Below are positions 23,420 to 34,183 of a stretch of 64,000 nucleotides of DNA, in pieces. The position numbers and the translations under genes were made by a program. The notes beneath the pieces were generated by a model. That model made no database searches. It saw only the letters and a program-made list of their open reading frames with translations, and had not been told where the DNA came from. Source of the DNA: Venturia oleaginea (Eukaryota; Ascomycota; Dothideomycetes; Venturiales; Venturiaceae); NCBI GenBank assembly GCA_013176395.1, contig JABMLP010000013.1:620001-684000 (forward strand), read 5' to 3'. The stretch's first letter is position 1, and the number at the start of each line of letters is the position of its first letter.

Positions 23420-24534
23420 TCAAACCTCCTGCAACCCCTCCTCAAATAGCGCCTCCACCATCCTCCAATACCTCTCCCGATACTCTATCGCATCAGTAGT
23501 GATACTCATCGGCCCCTTCCTCGCAAAGAAGTTAAAACTCTTAATCAATCCTGTCATCAACTTCGCCTGCATCCTATGTTTCGCCCAGAAGAAATCCAAC
23601 ACCACAGCTCGATACACCCATTTTCCATCCGTGGACTCAATGCCTCTCCGCCACGGCGACGATTTAGCCTTCATTGTTGTTACAGAGGAGGCGGCAGAGG
23701 CGGGATAACGAACAAGGAAGAGGGAGTAATCAACTGCATTACATGAAGAAAGGAGTTTTGTGTCTTCTTCTAATGTTTCCAACAACTGAACTCGCGCATT
23801 TTCGGTAACGCGAAGTTTATCCTCGAATTTATCCACCAATCTTTCCTTTATGCTTTCAGATGCCAAATATCCCCCCGCGATATCTCTCTCAGGGTAGAAA
23901 TATGATATTGGCTTGAGGTCGTAGATTTCCCATTCGTTTGAAGCGGAGGAAGTGTCCTTTCCGTAAAGAATGTTTTCCATGATTATGTGGCAGGCTGGAG
24001 CGAGGCCGAGGATGGAACCAAGGGTTAGGTAGGGCGAATAGAGAAAATCGGTTATGCGGACAAGGAGTGAGGTGGGGAGCTTCGTCATATGTTCGCTGTA
24101 GGGGACTAGGAGGTCGAATGCGAAGTAGCGGTATTCGGACGGTCGTGGTAATGATTTGATTAGATATTTCGAGTTTGGAGTTGTGAAGAATGTCTAGATG
24201 ATTACGGGAGATTAGTTTCAACTTTCTCTTGCAAGTAATGACAGGAGGATGCACGTAAACATACCGAGCCAGAGTATCCCAAGTCACCCACAGTTTGCAA
24301 ATTCTCGTCTTTGCCATTGCTCCTGAACGACTCCCTATACTCATCCTCATCAATCTCCCACTCATACTCTCTCAGTCTCTTGAATAGATTATCATTGTGC
24401 CGCGCGAGAACAATCCGGAAAAACGAGAAAAAGGCGAGAATGCAGCCGATGATGGTTCGTCTGTTGTCATGCTCCTGATCGTGGAAGATGGCGCTCAGGA
24501 TGGACTTGCTGATTTGATTGTCGCGTCGGCCCAT
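23420..24534 (-). CDS. Small stand-alone phosphatidylinositol phosphate kinase-domain protein
   Basis: Exon 1 is 24534-24265 and exon 2 is 24193-23420 (intron 71 bp, GTATGT...ATCTAG), 347 residues. The splice restores GYSGSTFFTTPNSKYLIKSLP, resembling the nucleotide loop and ATP-binding lysine of PIP kinases (G-x-S-G-S-x-F...K-x-x-I/V-K). Further on come EHMTKLPTSLLVRITDF, ENILYG, WEIYDLKPISYFYPERDIAGG, NAVDYSLFLVRYP (catalytic DYSL) and KWVYRAVVLDFFWAKHRMQAK with the C-terminal aspartate motif. Known PI4P 5-kinases such as Mss4 are far larger and carry a long N-terminus; this one is nearly only the kinase core. Lipid substrate and activity are inferred. The usual K-rich activation-loop signature is not obvious to me. 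Confidence 0.75.
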
Positions 24535-24882
24535 ATTGAGAATTATTTGCTTATGATGTGTGGTGATAAAAACATTGAGAGCTCAACAAGGCGTTTTGGT
24601 CTTCCCGTCTTTCTTGCTGGGGTTCACGATGCGTTACGTCATAGCTAAAATAAAAATACATCGCCCAAGCTCGCGACAACCTTAGACATTGCAGTCCTCG
24701 GACGCCTCCAACTTCCCCATCACTTCTTTCACCATGTGCAAGCAGAGCGATCTTGGGTCTTCTTTTCGGGAAGCTGATGCATCGACCTAAAGAAGATCGT
24801 GATACTCCATATGAGCAGCGAGAAGATGGATCGAGAACTTTGTCAGCTGAAAATCAATACTTTTTGCAAACAAAAACATATA
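24535..24882. other. Intergenic up to pogo copy A
   Basis: About 350 bases upstream of the PIP-kinase-like gene, containing its promoter. A pogo derivative is inserted just beyond. Nothing else is seen. Confidence 0.5.
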
Positions 24883-25748
24883 ACGTATTCGATCACCCAA
24901 CCCGTCAGATCACCCAACCCGTCATCCAACCGGTCCAATTTCTTGGCACGACCATCTTATACTACGACTCTTCAATTTCATCGCTATTAACAATAGATTC
25001 CAAGTCCGTCGTGCTGCTATCTGATTCAGAAGATATCTCGATATCTTTTTTACAAGTTCGCGCCTTATGCCCAGTTGCGCCGCAGTTCCCACAGCGCCGT
25101 TGAGTTGGTCGGGCTGTTTCTTGATCACCACTACCACGAGCCTTCTTCGATCCCTGAGGCGCTACAGACGCTTGGATTGGGATCCAAATTCATGAGTATT
25201 GCTTGGAGTCTTTGACTTCCACGGCGTTTCTGGGAGACGGGGTTCTGGCGGGGTACGTAGCCGTACTTCAAGGCGATCCAACACCACCTGCGCGTCGATA
25301 GGGACCAGCCCTACTGCCTCAAAGGCCTTTTGACAGTTCTCTTTTGTAAATACGTCGAAAAACGCGTCTTTGAAGGCAGGGAGAAAGCCTTCCTTGTTGA
25401 TATGGTAGACGCGTTGGGAGTACTTGCGCTTCAACGGCGAGAAGCAGACCACATCAAGGGGCTGGAGTATATGCGACGAGTGCGATGGCATGCAGAGGGT
25501 TAGGATCTTATTTTCGAGGCAGTAGTCCTTGAAATCCTGGCTGAGATGGCTCTCATGGCCGTCCAGAATAAGCAGCCTATACACCCCCACCTGCCGCGCC
25601 TTTGTATGCGCGTCAAGCTGAATTCTCCCTTCGTGTTGGAGTAGTAACTCATTACGTTGTTGAGACATAGTAGAATAAGAAGAGTAGTTGGGGTCTTGGC
25701 AAATTTTGACCGCTTGGGTGATCTGACGGGTTGGGTGATCGAATACGT
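24883..25748 (-). mobile_element. Pogo-like internally deleted derivative, 866 bp (copy A)
   Basis: Bounded by ACGTATTC followed at each end by tandem units GATCACCCAACCCGTCA, then (on the transposase 3' side) CTTGGCACGACCA. A TA precedes it at 24881-24882; the outer dinucleotide on the right is TT, so one target base has changed. Length and every stretch I compared are identical to copy B at 41627-42492, which lies in the opposite orientation. Two internal deletions remove the helix-turn-helix with the first catalytic Asp, and the linker region. Confidence 0.93.
25162..25668 (-). pseudogene. Deleted pogo transposase frame, 168 codons (copy A)
   Basis: An open frame that fuses the first 18 codons (MSQQRNELLLQHEGRIQL) directly to DAHTKARQVGVYRLLILDG in the middle of the DDE_1 domain. 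It keeps the second and third catalytic aspartates (LDGHESH, SSHILQPLD) but has lost the DNA-binding domain and the first Asp. A second deletion shifts the frame before the zinc knuckle. The zinc-knuckle coding part survives downstream in another frame. Non-autonomous. Confidence 0.9.
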
Positions 25749-25879
25749 TTAAGTTAATTGTCTAAAGTTATAAGACTTGAGCATCTGCAAAGCTACCCGC
25801 CAACGTCTTATATATGTCCACGGACGGGGAAGTTAGAAAGTTACCTAGCTACTTCGTTTTCTACGAGTGGACCGTATTA

Positions 25880-26574
25880 ACGTGTTTCACAAGCTAGCTG
25901 GCCACTCGGCCCATGGGTCGCGTTCACCGTAGTTGTTTTCATTTTTATCAACAATGCCTCCTTTGTACGACCTTCAAAAAGAAGGAAGAATTTCTTTGGC
26001 TATTCAAGCCTTAGAACAAGGCCAGATTAAGAGCGTACGAACTGCAGCTCAGTTATATAATGTGCCTCGATCTACACTTCAAACTCGCTACAACGGTACA
26101 CTCTCTCGACACGATTCACATGGTACAACGCAAAAACTTAGCAAAGTATATTCAAGATCAACGTCGGCTCCGTACGAGTACCTCTCATTCACCAACTGAG
26201 TCCGCCTTTCAGCAACTTCTAAAAGGCTTTGAACGCCAAAAACAAAAGCGAGTAAAGCGTCGAACAAGGATCCAAATAGGAGGTACTTTAACTATCAGTG
26301 AGGGTCAGGATAGGGTACGCGAGCGTGAATTGGAGCAGCAAATCCAGGTTGAAGTGCAGCAAGGCGGTTCTCGTACGATACAGTTGCAGCCAAAAACGCG
26401 TGCTCCACGAACGTGTAGTTCATGTGGATCGCTTGAACACACTGCTCGTACATGTTTAAAGAGATGGATTTCAGCTTAGACAGTCATTTAATTCATAATA
26501 TGTTGCGATGTAATACTATCTTACCTCAAAGATTTTTGTGCGGGTGGAGTGGCCAGCTAGCTTGTGAAACATGT
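25880..26574 (+). mobile_element. Pogo-like deletion derivative, 695 bp (copy G)
   Basis: Left end ACGTGTTTCACAAGCTAGCT continuing GGCCACTC; the right end is its reverse complement except for one G-to-A type change in the outermost ACGT (ACAT). TA flanks both ends (25878-25879 and 26575-26576). Only the start and end of a transposase gene remain inside. It is only 131 bases from copy A. Confidence 0.9.
25954..26479 (+). pseudogene. Remnant pogo transposase with helix-turn-helix and zinc knuckle only
   Basis: From the ATG at 25954 the frame encodes a helix-turn-helix of the pogo type (IKSVRTAAQLYNVPRSTLQT, then RYNG) and stops at 26199. A second frame, 26100-26479, carries the C-terminal linker (QQLLKGFERQKQKR) and the knuckle CSSCGSLEHTARTC. 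The entire catalytic domain is deleted. Related to, but distinct from, copies A-E. Confidence 0.8.
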
Positions 26575-26576
26575 TA

Positions 26577-26883
26577 TCTCAACTCCCATGAATTTTCCAC
26601 AATTGTAATATGGAGATGCCTGATACAATCCAGATTACCCATTAGTTGCTTGGCTGTAAACGAACACGAGATACGCTCGAGCCAGTCGAGATGAAAGGTG
26701 GATTCTGTTGGTCGATAGTACGAGTCTCCTTGGCTATCTTGGCCACTCAGGAGAGAAGACCTTTTGTTGTCTCTGAAAGCACAGTATAATATATCCTGCT
26801 CACAGGCTAAAAACTTGATCACATTCACCTTCCCTCGAGATACTTTTGGAACGCACAACTTCACCCTGTCCACCTCGCCGATT
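26577..26883. promoter_or_regulatory. Presumed promoter of the secreted cysteine-rich gene
   Basis: About 300 bases between pogo copy G and the chosen start of the secreted protein gene. An in-frame ATG at 26764 would extend the protein by 40 residues and bury the signal peptide, so this stretch is more likely leader and promoter. No defined element is recognised. Confidence 0.4.
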
Positions 26884-27429
26884 ATGCAATTCGTATTACC
26901 CTTTCTCCTCCCCTTCTTCACTCTTTATGTGTCTGCAGATAAACACCGCCTATGTTGCTGCGCGGGCTGGAACACGTGCGGACATTTTGTCTGCCTTGAA
27001 GATGCTACGACAAATGTGGTTAACCAAAGCAAAGGCCATTACATCATGTCGGACTTTGGCTGGGATAAACCAACAGGATCGCCGATAGGAGGGATATACA
27101 ATTGGATGTACGCAAGTGATAAGCCTGGTCTCGATGATGGTTGGCTTGGAGGAGAAGAAGTCAGTCGGGTATGCGAGAAGCAAGGGAAGAGTAGCAGGTG
27201 CTTTCAGCCTACTGGTGGTGAATATAGGAATCCCCCTCCCCCCAGGAAAAAAAGAGACGAATCCGCCGTGGAGGAAGTGGAGGAAGTGGAGGAAGTGGAG
27301 GAAGATACAGTAGGGTCGCACAAGTTTCCGTACAGCCGAGATCGCTCAAAAAATGGTGATTCTTGTAATTACATTATCGCGCTTTCAACGCGATCATTTT
27401 CGCTCATATTCTCGTATAATGTACAATAA
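26884..27429 (+). pseudogene. Secreted cysteine-rich protein, 3' end replaced by a Tc1-like insertion
   Basis: The ATG at 26884 begins a clear signal peptide (MQFVLPFLLPFFTLYVSA). The mature part has several cysteines (LCCCAGWNTCGHFVC, then C at EVSRVCEK and SSRCF), a proline run with a possible Kex2-like KKRDE, and a fourfold VEE repeat encoded by tandem 9-bp units near 27269-27305. At 27306-27307 the TA target of a Tc1-like element is reached. The last 41 codons up to the stop at 27427-27429 are transposon sequence. On the far side of the element (from 28653) host sequence resumes with a Gly/Arg-rich coding-like stretch and then, after a 13-G run, a cysteine-containing tail in a shifted frame. 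The family is unknown to me. Small secreted Cys-rich proteins near transposons are often effector candidates, but that is inference. Confidence 0.65.
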
Positions 27430-28650
27430 TACCAGGGCTACAAAATGAGCCATTCAGTGAGCTATTTAGTATTTTGTGTGCCAACCATCTGCCGCCAGTA
27501 ATGCCTCAACCCTCCTGGGCATTGACTCAAGTACAGCATCAAAATAATGTTGTTCAATAAGCCGCCAGGCCTTAATAAGTGCTTCTCCTAGAACCTCTCG
27601 TATATTGTCTACACCGCCAGTAACGTATTCAATCATAGGTTCCACTTTGTAGACCAATTCCTTGAGCCTCCGCCAGAGGTTTTCAATCGGGTTCATATCA
27701 GGACTGTAGGGCGGCGCATCTTGTAGTGGAATGAGGTTTTCCTTAAACCAGACTATAGTCTTTTTGGCTTTGTGGATAGGCGCGTTATCCTGCATAAATT
27801 TAAGGCCCGGTTCGTATACTGTAGGTAGCATTTCGTCGAGTAACTTGATATACGAGTTCGTAGAGTAGCCTTGACGCTTGCTCTCTAGGTCACGCTTAAG
27901 AATGTACAATTCAGAGCGCCCTACTTGGCCAGAGAAGCATGCCCAAATCATGATAGACACTCCTTTACCCTTCTTATAGGTATCAATCATTGAGGTCTCC
28001 CATTTTTGTCCTGGTGTGCGAAAACACCATGTTCTTGCTTTGCCGGTCCCTCGCTCAACTGAGCACTCGTCAGACCATATAATCTTCGCCCAATCTTCAG
28101 CTTTCCACGAGATGTGCTGCTCTGCCCAGAGCTTCCTGGCGTCAGCATGTACCTGTGTGAGGAAAGGGCGCCTTGCAGACCTCCAATTTGCGATTCCGTA
28201 CTCTTTCAATATCCTCCTGATGGTATCCTTCGAAAAATCGATGCAAGCCTGTCTTTTGACCTCCTGGTACGTTAACTTAGGCTGCGTACGTATAATGCGT
28301 AACAGAGATCGTTCATCTCGGTCTGTATACGAGCGTGGCCGGCCGCTGGAAGGTAGGGATTCGCCGTTCTGGCGTAATGGGGCCTTTTAAAGGCTGTATT
28401 GGATGGTGGAACGCGGTAGTTTTTGTAGCGCCGCAATTGCGCCTAAACTGAGCCCGGCTTCACGCTGCGCATCAATTTTGCCGCGTTGATATGGAGTAAG
28501 ACGATGATTAGGAAGCCTCTGCGGGTTTATAGGAGTCAATGGCTTTCGTTGAGGTGGCAAAATGGTTGTGCAAAGATAATGTGTTAAAAAATGAGAGGTA
28601 TAGATTTCGCGTTTTCGCTTAATTGTACGGAAACTTTTGCCCTAGTACTG
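27308..28650 (-). mobile_element. Tc1-like transposon, 1343 bp, inserted in a secreted-protein gene
   Basis: Ends start CAGTA and share GTTTCCGTACA after about 20 bases, giving imperfect terminal inverted repeats, with TA duplicated at 27306-27307 and 28651-28652. Inside is one transposase gene on the minus strand. Unlike the neighbouring pogo elements it belongs to the DD34E Tc1/mariner branch (DDE_3). The inverted repeats are diverged, so it is not a very recent arrival. Confidence 0.85.
27466..28563 (-). pseudogene. Tc1-like transposase with an internal stop and lost start
   Basis: From 28563 the frame reads LPPQRKPLTPI..., a usual Tc1 N-terminus, but the expected ATG is ATT. Helix-turn-helix parts LTPYQRGKIDAQREAG and LPRSTIQ are followed by TAA at 28389-28387, then GRPRSY, TYQEVKRQ and the catalytic domain. 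Catalytic motifs are intact: WSDECSVERG (first D), MQDNAPIHKA (second D) and YSPDMNPIENLWRRLK (E, 34 residues later). A 247-codon frame from an internal ATG (28209) to 27466 covers most of the catalytic domain. The TAA could come from CAA by a C-to-T change. Confidence 0.88.
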
Positions 28651-28652
28651 TA

Positions 28653-30932
28653 AACCTGGTTCAGTAACGAAAAAGGGAGGAGTAGGAGGGAGAGGGGGAG
28701 GAGGGAGAGGGGGGGGGGGGGACCAAAGGTCCGGTTGGAGGTGGAGGTGACACATATTATCACAGGGGCCCAACTGCATACGTCCCAATTACTAGAGGCA
28801 CACGCCACAGAGAAGACGGTGAACACTGGGGTACTTGTCCTGTTGCTTAAAGGTCAGATATCCACGAAGATACACACATGAGGCAGTTTAATTGAAGGTT
28901 GCATGATTCTCAAAAGGAGCAGGAATTGACAGTACACTTAAGTGGTTTGAATCCATCAAAGCGTCGATACCGTGATCTTAACAAGGGGATCTTCGGGGTT
29001 TCATCCACCCTAATCTCAACACTCCTCAATGATGAACTCTGGCGCGAGGTGAGTTTTCTCAAACCGTCTCGATTCTTCGCAACCGACTACAATTGCGATC
29101 CTGAGAGTTATTTTATGGAATAGAGCATTTCCCGCGGCTAGAAATGAACAGCCTGTAAGGGGTTTACTACACCTCGCAGTTGATGTCTTCATCTTCCTTT
29201 CGACTCCCCCAATGTTCTTCAGTAACTCTTAGGCACAATATGGATTCGACCAAAACGGACAGAAACTCACACCTCGCATCAAATTAATCCTTGTGAGATG
29301 GATCGCAAAAGGAAAAGGCCCAGCACCGTTCACCGGCTAGCTTAACCAATCACATGATATGGCCTCTGCACAGAGCCCATGGACGACAAGTTCTTTGTTG
29401 TAGATGGTGTTGATGATGTGAGTCCAGCGGGGAGGTGAACAAAGATCTTCTTGCTTTGGGTGCCGAGCCAACATCAATATCATGATTTCTAGCCGACCAA
29501 ACGAGGCAGCTCTCTATCGCGTCATTCTGGAAGACCAACAGCTCAACATCTCGCACATTCATCATCTGCTGCGCTGGATTGGTGGAAATCAGGCAGATCT
29601 GGAGCAGTGCACTTGGAAAGGAGATTTCTTCCTTGCAATTCATTCATCCATCGGCCAGAGAATATCTCACGCGCAAAGTTTCCCCAACGTCAAGGCTACA
29701 TCGATCCAACAGGAGGGTTTCCCGGGCCAATCTCAGCACTACAATCACAAAATCTGATGGCGATGGCAGACCAGTGCTTACTTTGCTGCATAAGCTTCTG
29801 GTGCAATCACTTAGTGGGTAAATATCACGCTGCCGGCACTCCACGCAGCTTTCCCATTCTGTGGATATGTTGCTGTGTATTGGATCGATATCGATCTTGA
29901 GTTGGCCGGTACAAAGTGTTTTAGATATTCCGTCGGAGGGGCCCGGTATATTGTGGCGCAGCTGTGTTAAATAGACATGCAGGCAAGAAGAAAAGAGATC
30001 GCAGTGTATTCGAAACAATTTTACTGATTGATTGAGAGGTGTCAATAAAGGCTCGACATCTATCTAGAAGATGAAATCTAGAATAATGAAAAGCAAGAGA
30101 GAGGAAGCAGGCTACCAGTTTTCTCTCACCAGATTACCGAAAAGCCCACCATGTCCACACTCTATTATCCAACCTCACAATCCTTTCCCATCATTTGTTC
30201 ATCCATTATCATCACCATCGTGATCGCAAAAAAGCAAAACATCGCATCGCAAAAAGAGAGCCACTAACTCAGAGACATCGTCCACCCCAAAGACACCACC
30301 TCCCATGAGAAGACTATGTCAGACAAGCCCACTATCTCCAACAGAAGTCTAGTCTTCAACACCAGGGACCGACGAAGTAAGCCCACAAGAACGGAAGCAA
30401 GAAGTATCACATCCACAAATGTCTAATATTGCACAGGTTTGTTCGATCAGAAAAAACGCGCAAGAAGAGTAGAGAACGCTTTTTTTGGTGGGTCATGAAA
30501 AGCGCAACATTTCAGAGAAAGAAGTCCAATGACTATCAGAACAGTGAAGTCCTGGTGACAGCCGCGAGTCGTCCAAGTCGACAGCTCCAAATCGGACAAA
30601 GGAAATTCGTGGCCACTACACTTTTCGGTTAGCGGATTTCAACTTGGTAGTCATGTCCACCAAGAACGAGATGCCTTAATTTCATACAGCACTCTCAAAA
30701 GATGTACCGGCGTCGCTAAATGTCTGGCATTATCATACTTCCGAAATGCCAGAAATTGATGAATGTCGATCTCAACTTGAGGGTGTTACATTGAAGTAAG
30801 CTGGTTCTTGGTGATGAAGGGACTGTGTTATGGGAGAAGACTTACTGGGTCGTGAATCATTGGGAAGCAAGGAAACAAAATGGTACAAAGTTATAGTTTC
30901 TGGCGCAAGTGTTGGAGGTGTCAACCTTTTAC
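28653..30932. other. Long gene-poor stretch after the Tc1 element
   Basis: About 2.3 kb. The first 200 bases are the displaced 3' part of the secreted-protein gene, including a purine tract with a 13-G run near 28709-28721. The rest has only short frames. Around 29480-29830 one frame shows FIHPSAREYL, reminiscent of a fungal NACHT-protein motif, but it is too short and broken to call. Confidence 0.45.
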
Positions 30933-33179
30933 TCAGTCATCGTAGCGGAGGCCAGAGCGGCCAGTGGAGGAGCCCGAGAACTGGAGGGTCGAACGACGGC
31001 CAGAAGACGAGCTGTTCATGGGAGAGCCGGAAGTGGTAGCCTGGTGCGATGCGTGCGACGAGTACTCGGACAGGTACTGGTCCGAGCGGCGTGTTGGAGA
31101 GGGATCGCGAAACTGAACACGAAGAGGAGACTGCTCGCGACGGACTGGTGAGTGATCGCGTCGGACTGGCGAGTAGTCACGACGGACAGGCGAATACGCA
31201 CGTCGAGGAAGTGTGTACTCACGAACTGGAGACTCTTGGCGCTGGCGACGTACTGGTGGCTCGTCACGACGGATTACTAGGCGAAGAGTCAGTTCTGTGC
31301 CTCTTCTGGATCTTGAAACCTTCGACCATGCTATTTGTTTCGAGACACTTTCACACGAGATCGATATCGAAAATTTTCTAGCAACTTGAAAAAATCAAAT
31401 CGCCATGAACTCATCAATATCGAAATCAAGTTGAGCACGAAGTCTCATAACAAAGGTGCAATCGAGGAGAACAGAATTGATAAACTTACCTGTTGGCGAG
31501 AACTCGGAGTAATCGCCGCGAACTGGCGATTGTTGACGACGCACAGGAGATTCATTGCGGCTGCGACGGACTGGCGAATGATCTCGAGTGATCAGAGACT
31601 GTTCGGGACGGACCGGAGACGGATCGCGTCGAATTGGAGATTGGCCGCGTCGCTCAGGGGAAAAGGGGCGGCGAACAGGTGACTGGTCACGCTCACTGCG
31701 CACAGGAGAACGGTCGCGAACCTGGCGATCAACAATCTGCATTCCGCGAAGGCCTTCCTTCAACGACTCGTCACGAGCGCGAGACTCGGAACGATAGCCT
31801 CCGTCGACCATGGTTCCACGACGACGAGGTCGAGCTGCTACACCTGGAGCAACACCGACGATCTCGTCGACCTTAGCAGCGATAGTCATGTAGTTTTCGA
31901 TAGCTTTGGGGTCGCCATTGCCGTACATGGGGCTGGAGTGCATAACCTTCATGAATTGCTCCAAGAGCTTGGTGTCCAGGTTGACATGGAAACGCTCAAG
32001 AACAAGTTGTGCGAGGCGTACGGCCATGCGGCTCAAGACAGTGTGAAGCTCCATGACCCATTCCTTGGGAAAGAAGAAGCGATCGGCATCCCATGGAATC
32101 TAATCAAATTAGCAGGTGTTGCTGCGAGAGGTGCAACAGTGGGCAAAACAAACCTTTTGCATGGAGGAAATCATCATCTGATACACGCGCTCTGGAGACT
32201 CCTGTGCGAAGCGAGTCTGAAACAATGTTAGAAACGAGGAAAATTAAAAACAAAAGGGTCGACAAACCTTAGAGCTGGTGGTCTGCTCAGCGAACATCAA
32301 TACCTTAACCATCTCTTCACGGGTGATGAAGCCGTCCCACTGGCAAGGGTTGTCGTTCAGCCACTCAGTCGGACGCTCGGGCTTTCCGTTAGCCCACATG
32401 CACTTGGCACGAGGGAAGATGGCCTTCATCAGGTTGGAGGCTGTAGCAAGAGCCATCTTAGCTCGACGATTGCCCAGCTTTGGGGCGCGTTCTCTTAAGG
32501 ACTGATTGTTGTAACGGCGGATGACCTTCTCGGCCTCGTTCCAATCTTTCAGCTCAACGAAGACATCATTGGTCTTGCCAGTCATGCGGTCCTGGATGAT
32601 ATGGATGGCGTATATTCCCGAAGACTGAGGATATTCCTGGACCACGCAATCCTGTCCAAGAGCAGATAGGATCTCATTGGTCTTGATGTTGAATGGGTTC
32701 TATAAGTTGTGTGTTAGCCGCATCTGTGTGCTCGTATAATTGAAGAAAAGGTGACTTACGTGTTGGATATGGATAACACCGGCATCGAAGTTCGTCGCGG
32801 TCAGAAACATGGGAGGGGCGGGGTAACCATCTTCGTCACGTTCAGAGAAGACCTTGATTGCCAATGGTGGCAATCCAATGTCTGGGGTGGACAACTGCAT
32901 GCCAGTGTTGACTGATTGACGACGATTGCCGCCGTATCCGCTAGCGAATCCGTTGTTGTTATTGGCATATGTGGCCATGTGCGATGGTCCATAGGTGAAT
33001 TGCTGCTGGTAGCCCTGCTGCGGGTAGTACTGGCCACCCATCTGTGAGCCAACATATCCATTCATTGGCGCGTACGGTCCGTTGCTTCCCCCACCGGCGT
33101 ATGGCATCACGCCATTTCCAGATGTGTTCTGAGGATCAAAAGCGGCGTATGGATCGTCTGGATATTGACGGTTCTGCAT
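30933..33179 (-). CDS. RNA-binding (RRM-like) protein with C-terminal SPVRR repeats
   Basis: Five coding exons: 33179-32760, 32699-32268, 32216-32154 (63 nt), 32099-31490, 31276-30933, 622 residues. The N-terminal 100 residues are Gly/Gln/Tyr/Asn-rich. RRM-like segments follow: PPMFLTATNF...IHIQHNPFNIKTNEILSALG and SGIYAIHIIQDRMTGKTNDVFVEL with NRRAKMALATASNLMKAIFP. A helical stretch (WVMELHTVLSRMAVRLAQLV) leads to a tail with about a dozen (R/D)xxSPVRR repeats, which resemble SR-protein phosphorylation sites. It probably binds RNA in nucleus or cytoplasm; I do not recognise an exact orthologue. A leader intron (33240-33196) precedes the ATG. The last intron is long (213 bp); reading through it would end the protein after 36 extra residues without the final repeats. 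Confidence 0.85.
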
Positions 33180-33240
33180 CTTGTCTGCGACAAGTCTAAA
33201 ACGTTAGCAAGGTACGGCGTAGTGGAGGTGAGTGGCTTAC

Positions 33241-34183
33241 CGATTACTATCTTCCAGTCGGAGTGTTGGAGGTACACAGGTGACCCAGATGGGCGAAAAA
33301 TGCGTCAGCGCGAAACGGAACTGCCAAACCTCTGTGTTGATGTGAGTAAACAACGGCGAGTCTCAGTAACCACGAAGTAAAGCTGAGATCGAACAAGAGA
33401 TGACGGATGGGGTGACTGGTGGAGTAAGTGAAGGCAGCAAGTGGAAGCAGCTAGCGGTAACAGTGCTGAGAGCGATGTGTGAAGAGAGATGGGAGAACGC
33501 GTAGGAATATAAACACTCTCGGCTAAAATTCGGTGGGTGTTGGAGTCATGTGCCACTCGGGTCACGTCGACGACGACGACGACGCTAAGGATAACAGCAG
33601 CGCGTCCAATGTTATGTCAGATCATAAAACAAACAATGCGGAGTGAGTTTCCAAGATTAGACCTGAACACGGTGGACTTCCAGGCAAGTGAGATTCGACA
33701 TCAATATGGCAGGTCTTTGATTGAGCGTTATCCGGGTTATCAACAGGCTGTGAAATATAGCTTATAAGTAATGGAATGATTGAGAAGGCCACATATTTCA
33801 CGTCCTTCAGGTTAGAGCCAGGAGTGAGGCAGCGTCAGTTTGAGGTTGGCGGGATTGCCATCGCCGATTAGATTGAGACATACCACTTCTTCCATCTTCA
33901 TGGATAATGGTCGACCCATGGTAGTCCGATCAGATTAATTTAGATATGAAGCAGTTAAACTCACGATTTATGCATGTCGTCCAAGTCTTCGATTGAAGTT
34001 CAATTTGCTATCACAGCATCTATCTTTCAGGCTTCGTGGTTCTCCACTTACCATTGCTGCCTCGCTCGATTCATCATCATATTCGACATGCGAGGTTCAT
34101 GTTGGTGGAAATCATGGCCAAGAAGCATTGTTGTTGTGCAAACCAATTCCACCCAACCTCATCATACAGCAAACCCCAACATC
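33241..34183. other. Intergenic between RNA-binding gene and ARPC4
   Basis: About 940 bases with the promoter of the RNA-binding protein gene and the 3' flank of ARPC4. A short GAC-rich run lies near 33570. No gene recognised. Confidence 0.5.

Noticed and set aside
28700..28735. G-rich purine tract as an independent regulatory G-quadruplex
   Set aside because: It is better explained as the Gly-rich coding part of the interrupted secreted-protein gene; a structural role cannot be shown from sequence.
29482..29830. Possible relic of a NACHT/NLR-like gene (FIHPSAREYL in one frame)
   Set aside because: The motif spans about ten residues, neighbouring residues do not fit the family, and frames are broken. 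Too weak to annotate.
31020..31830. Tandem DNA repeats of about 20-27 bases that might look like a CRISPR array
   Set aside because: They are codon repeats encoding SPVRR in a spliced gene of a eukaryote; units vary at third positions and there are no spacers.
33305..33565. 86-codon minus-strand frame upstream of the RNA-binding gene
   Set aside because: Lies in the promoter or leader, no conserved features.
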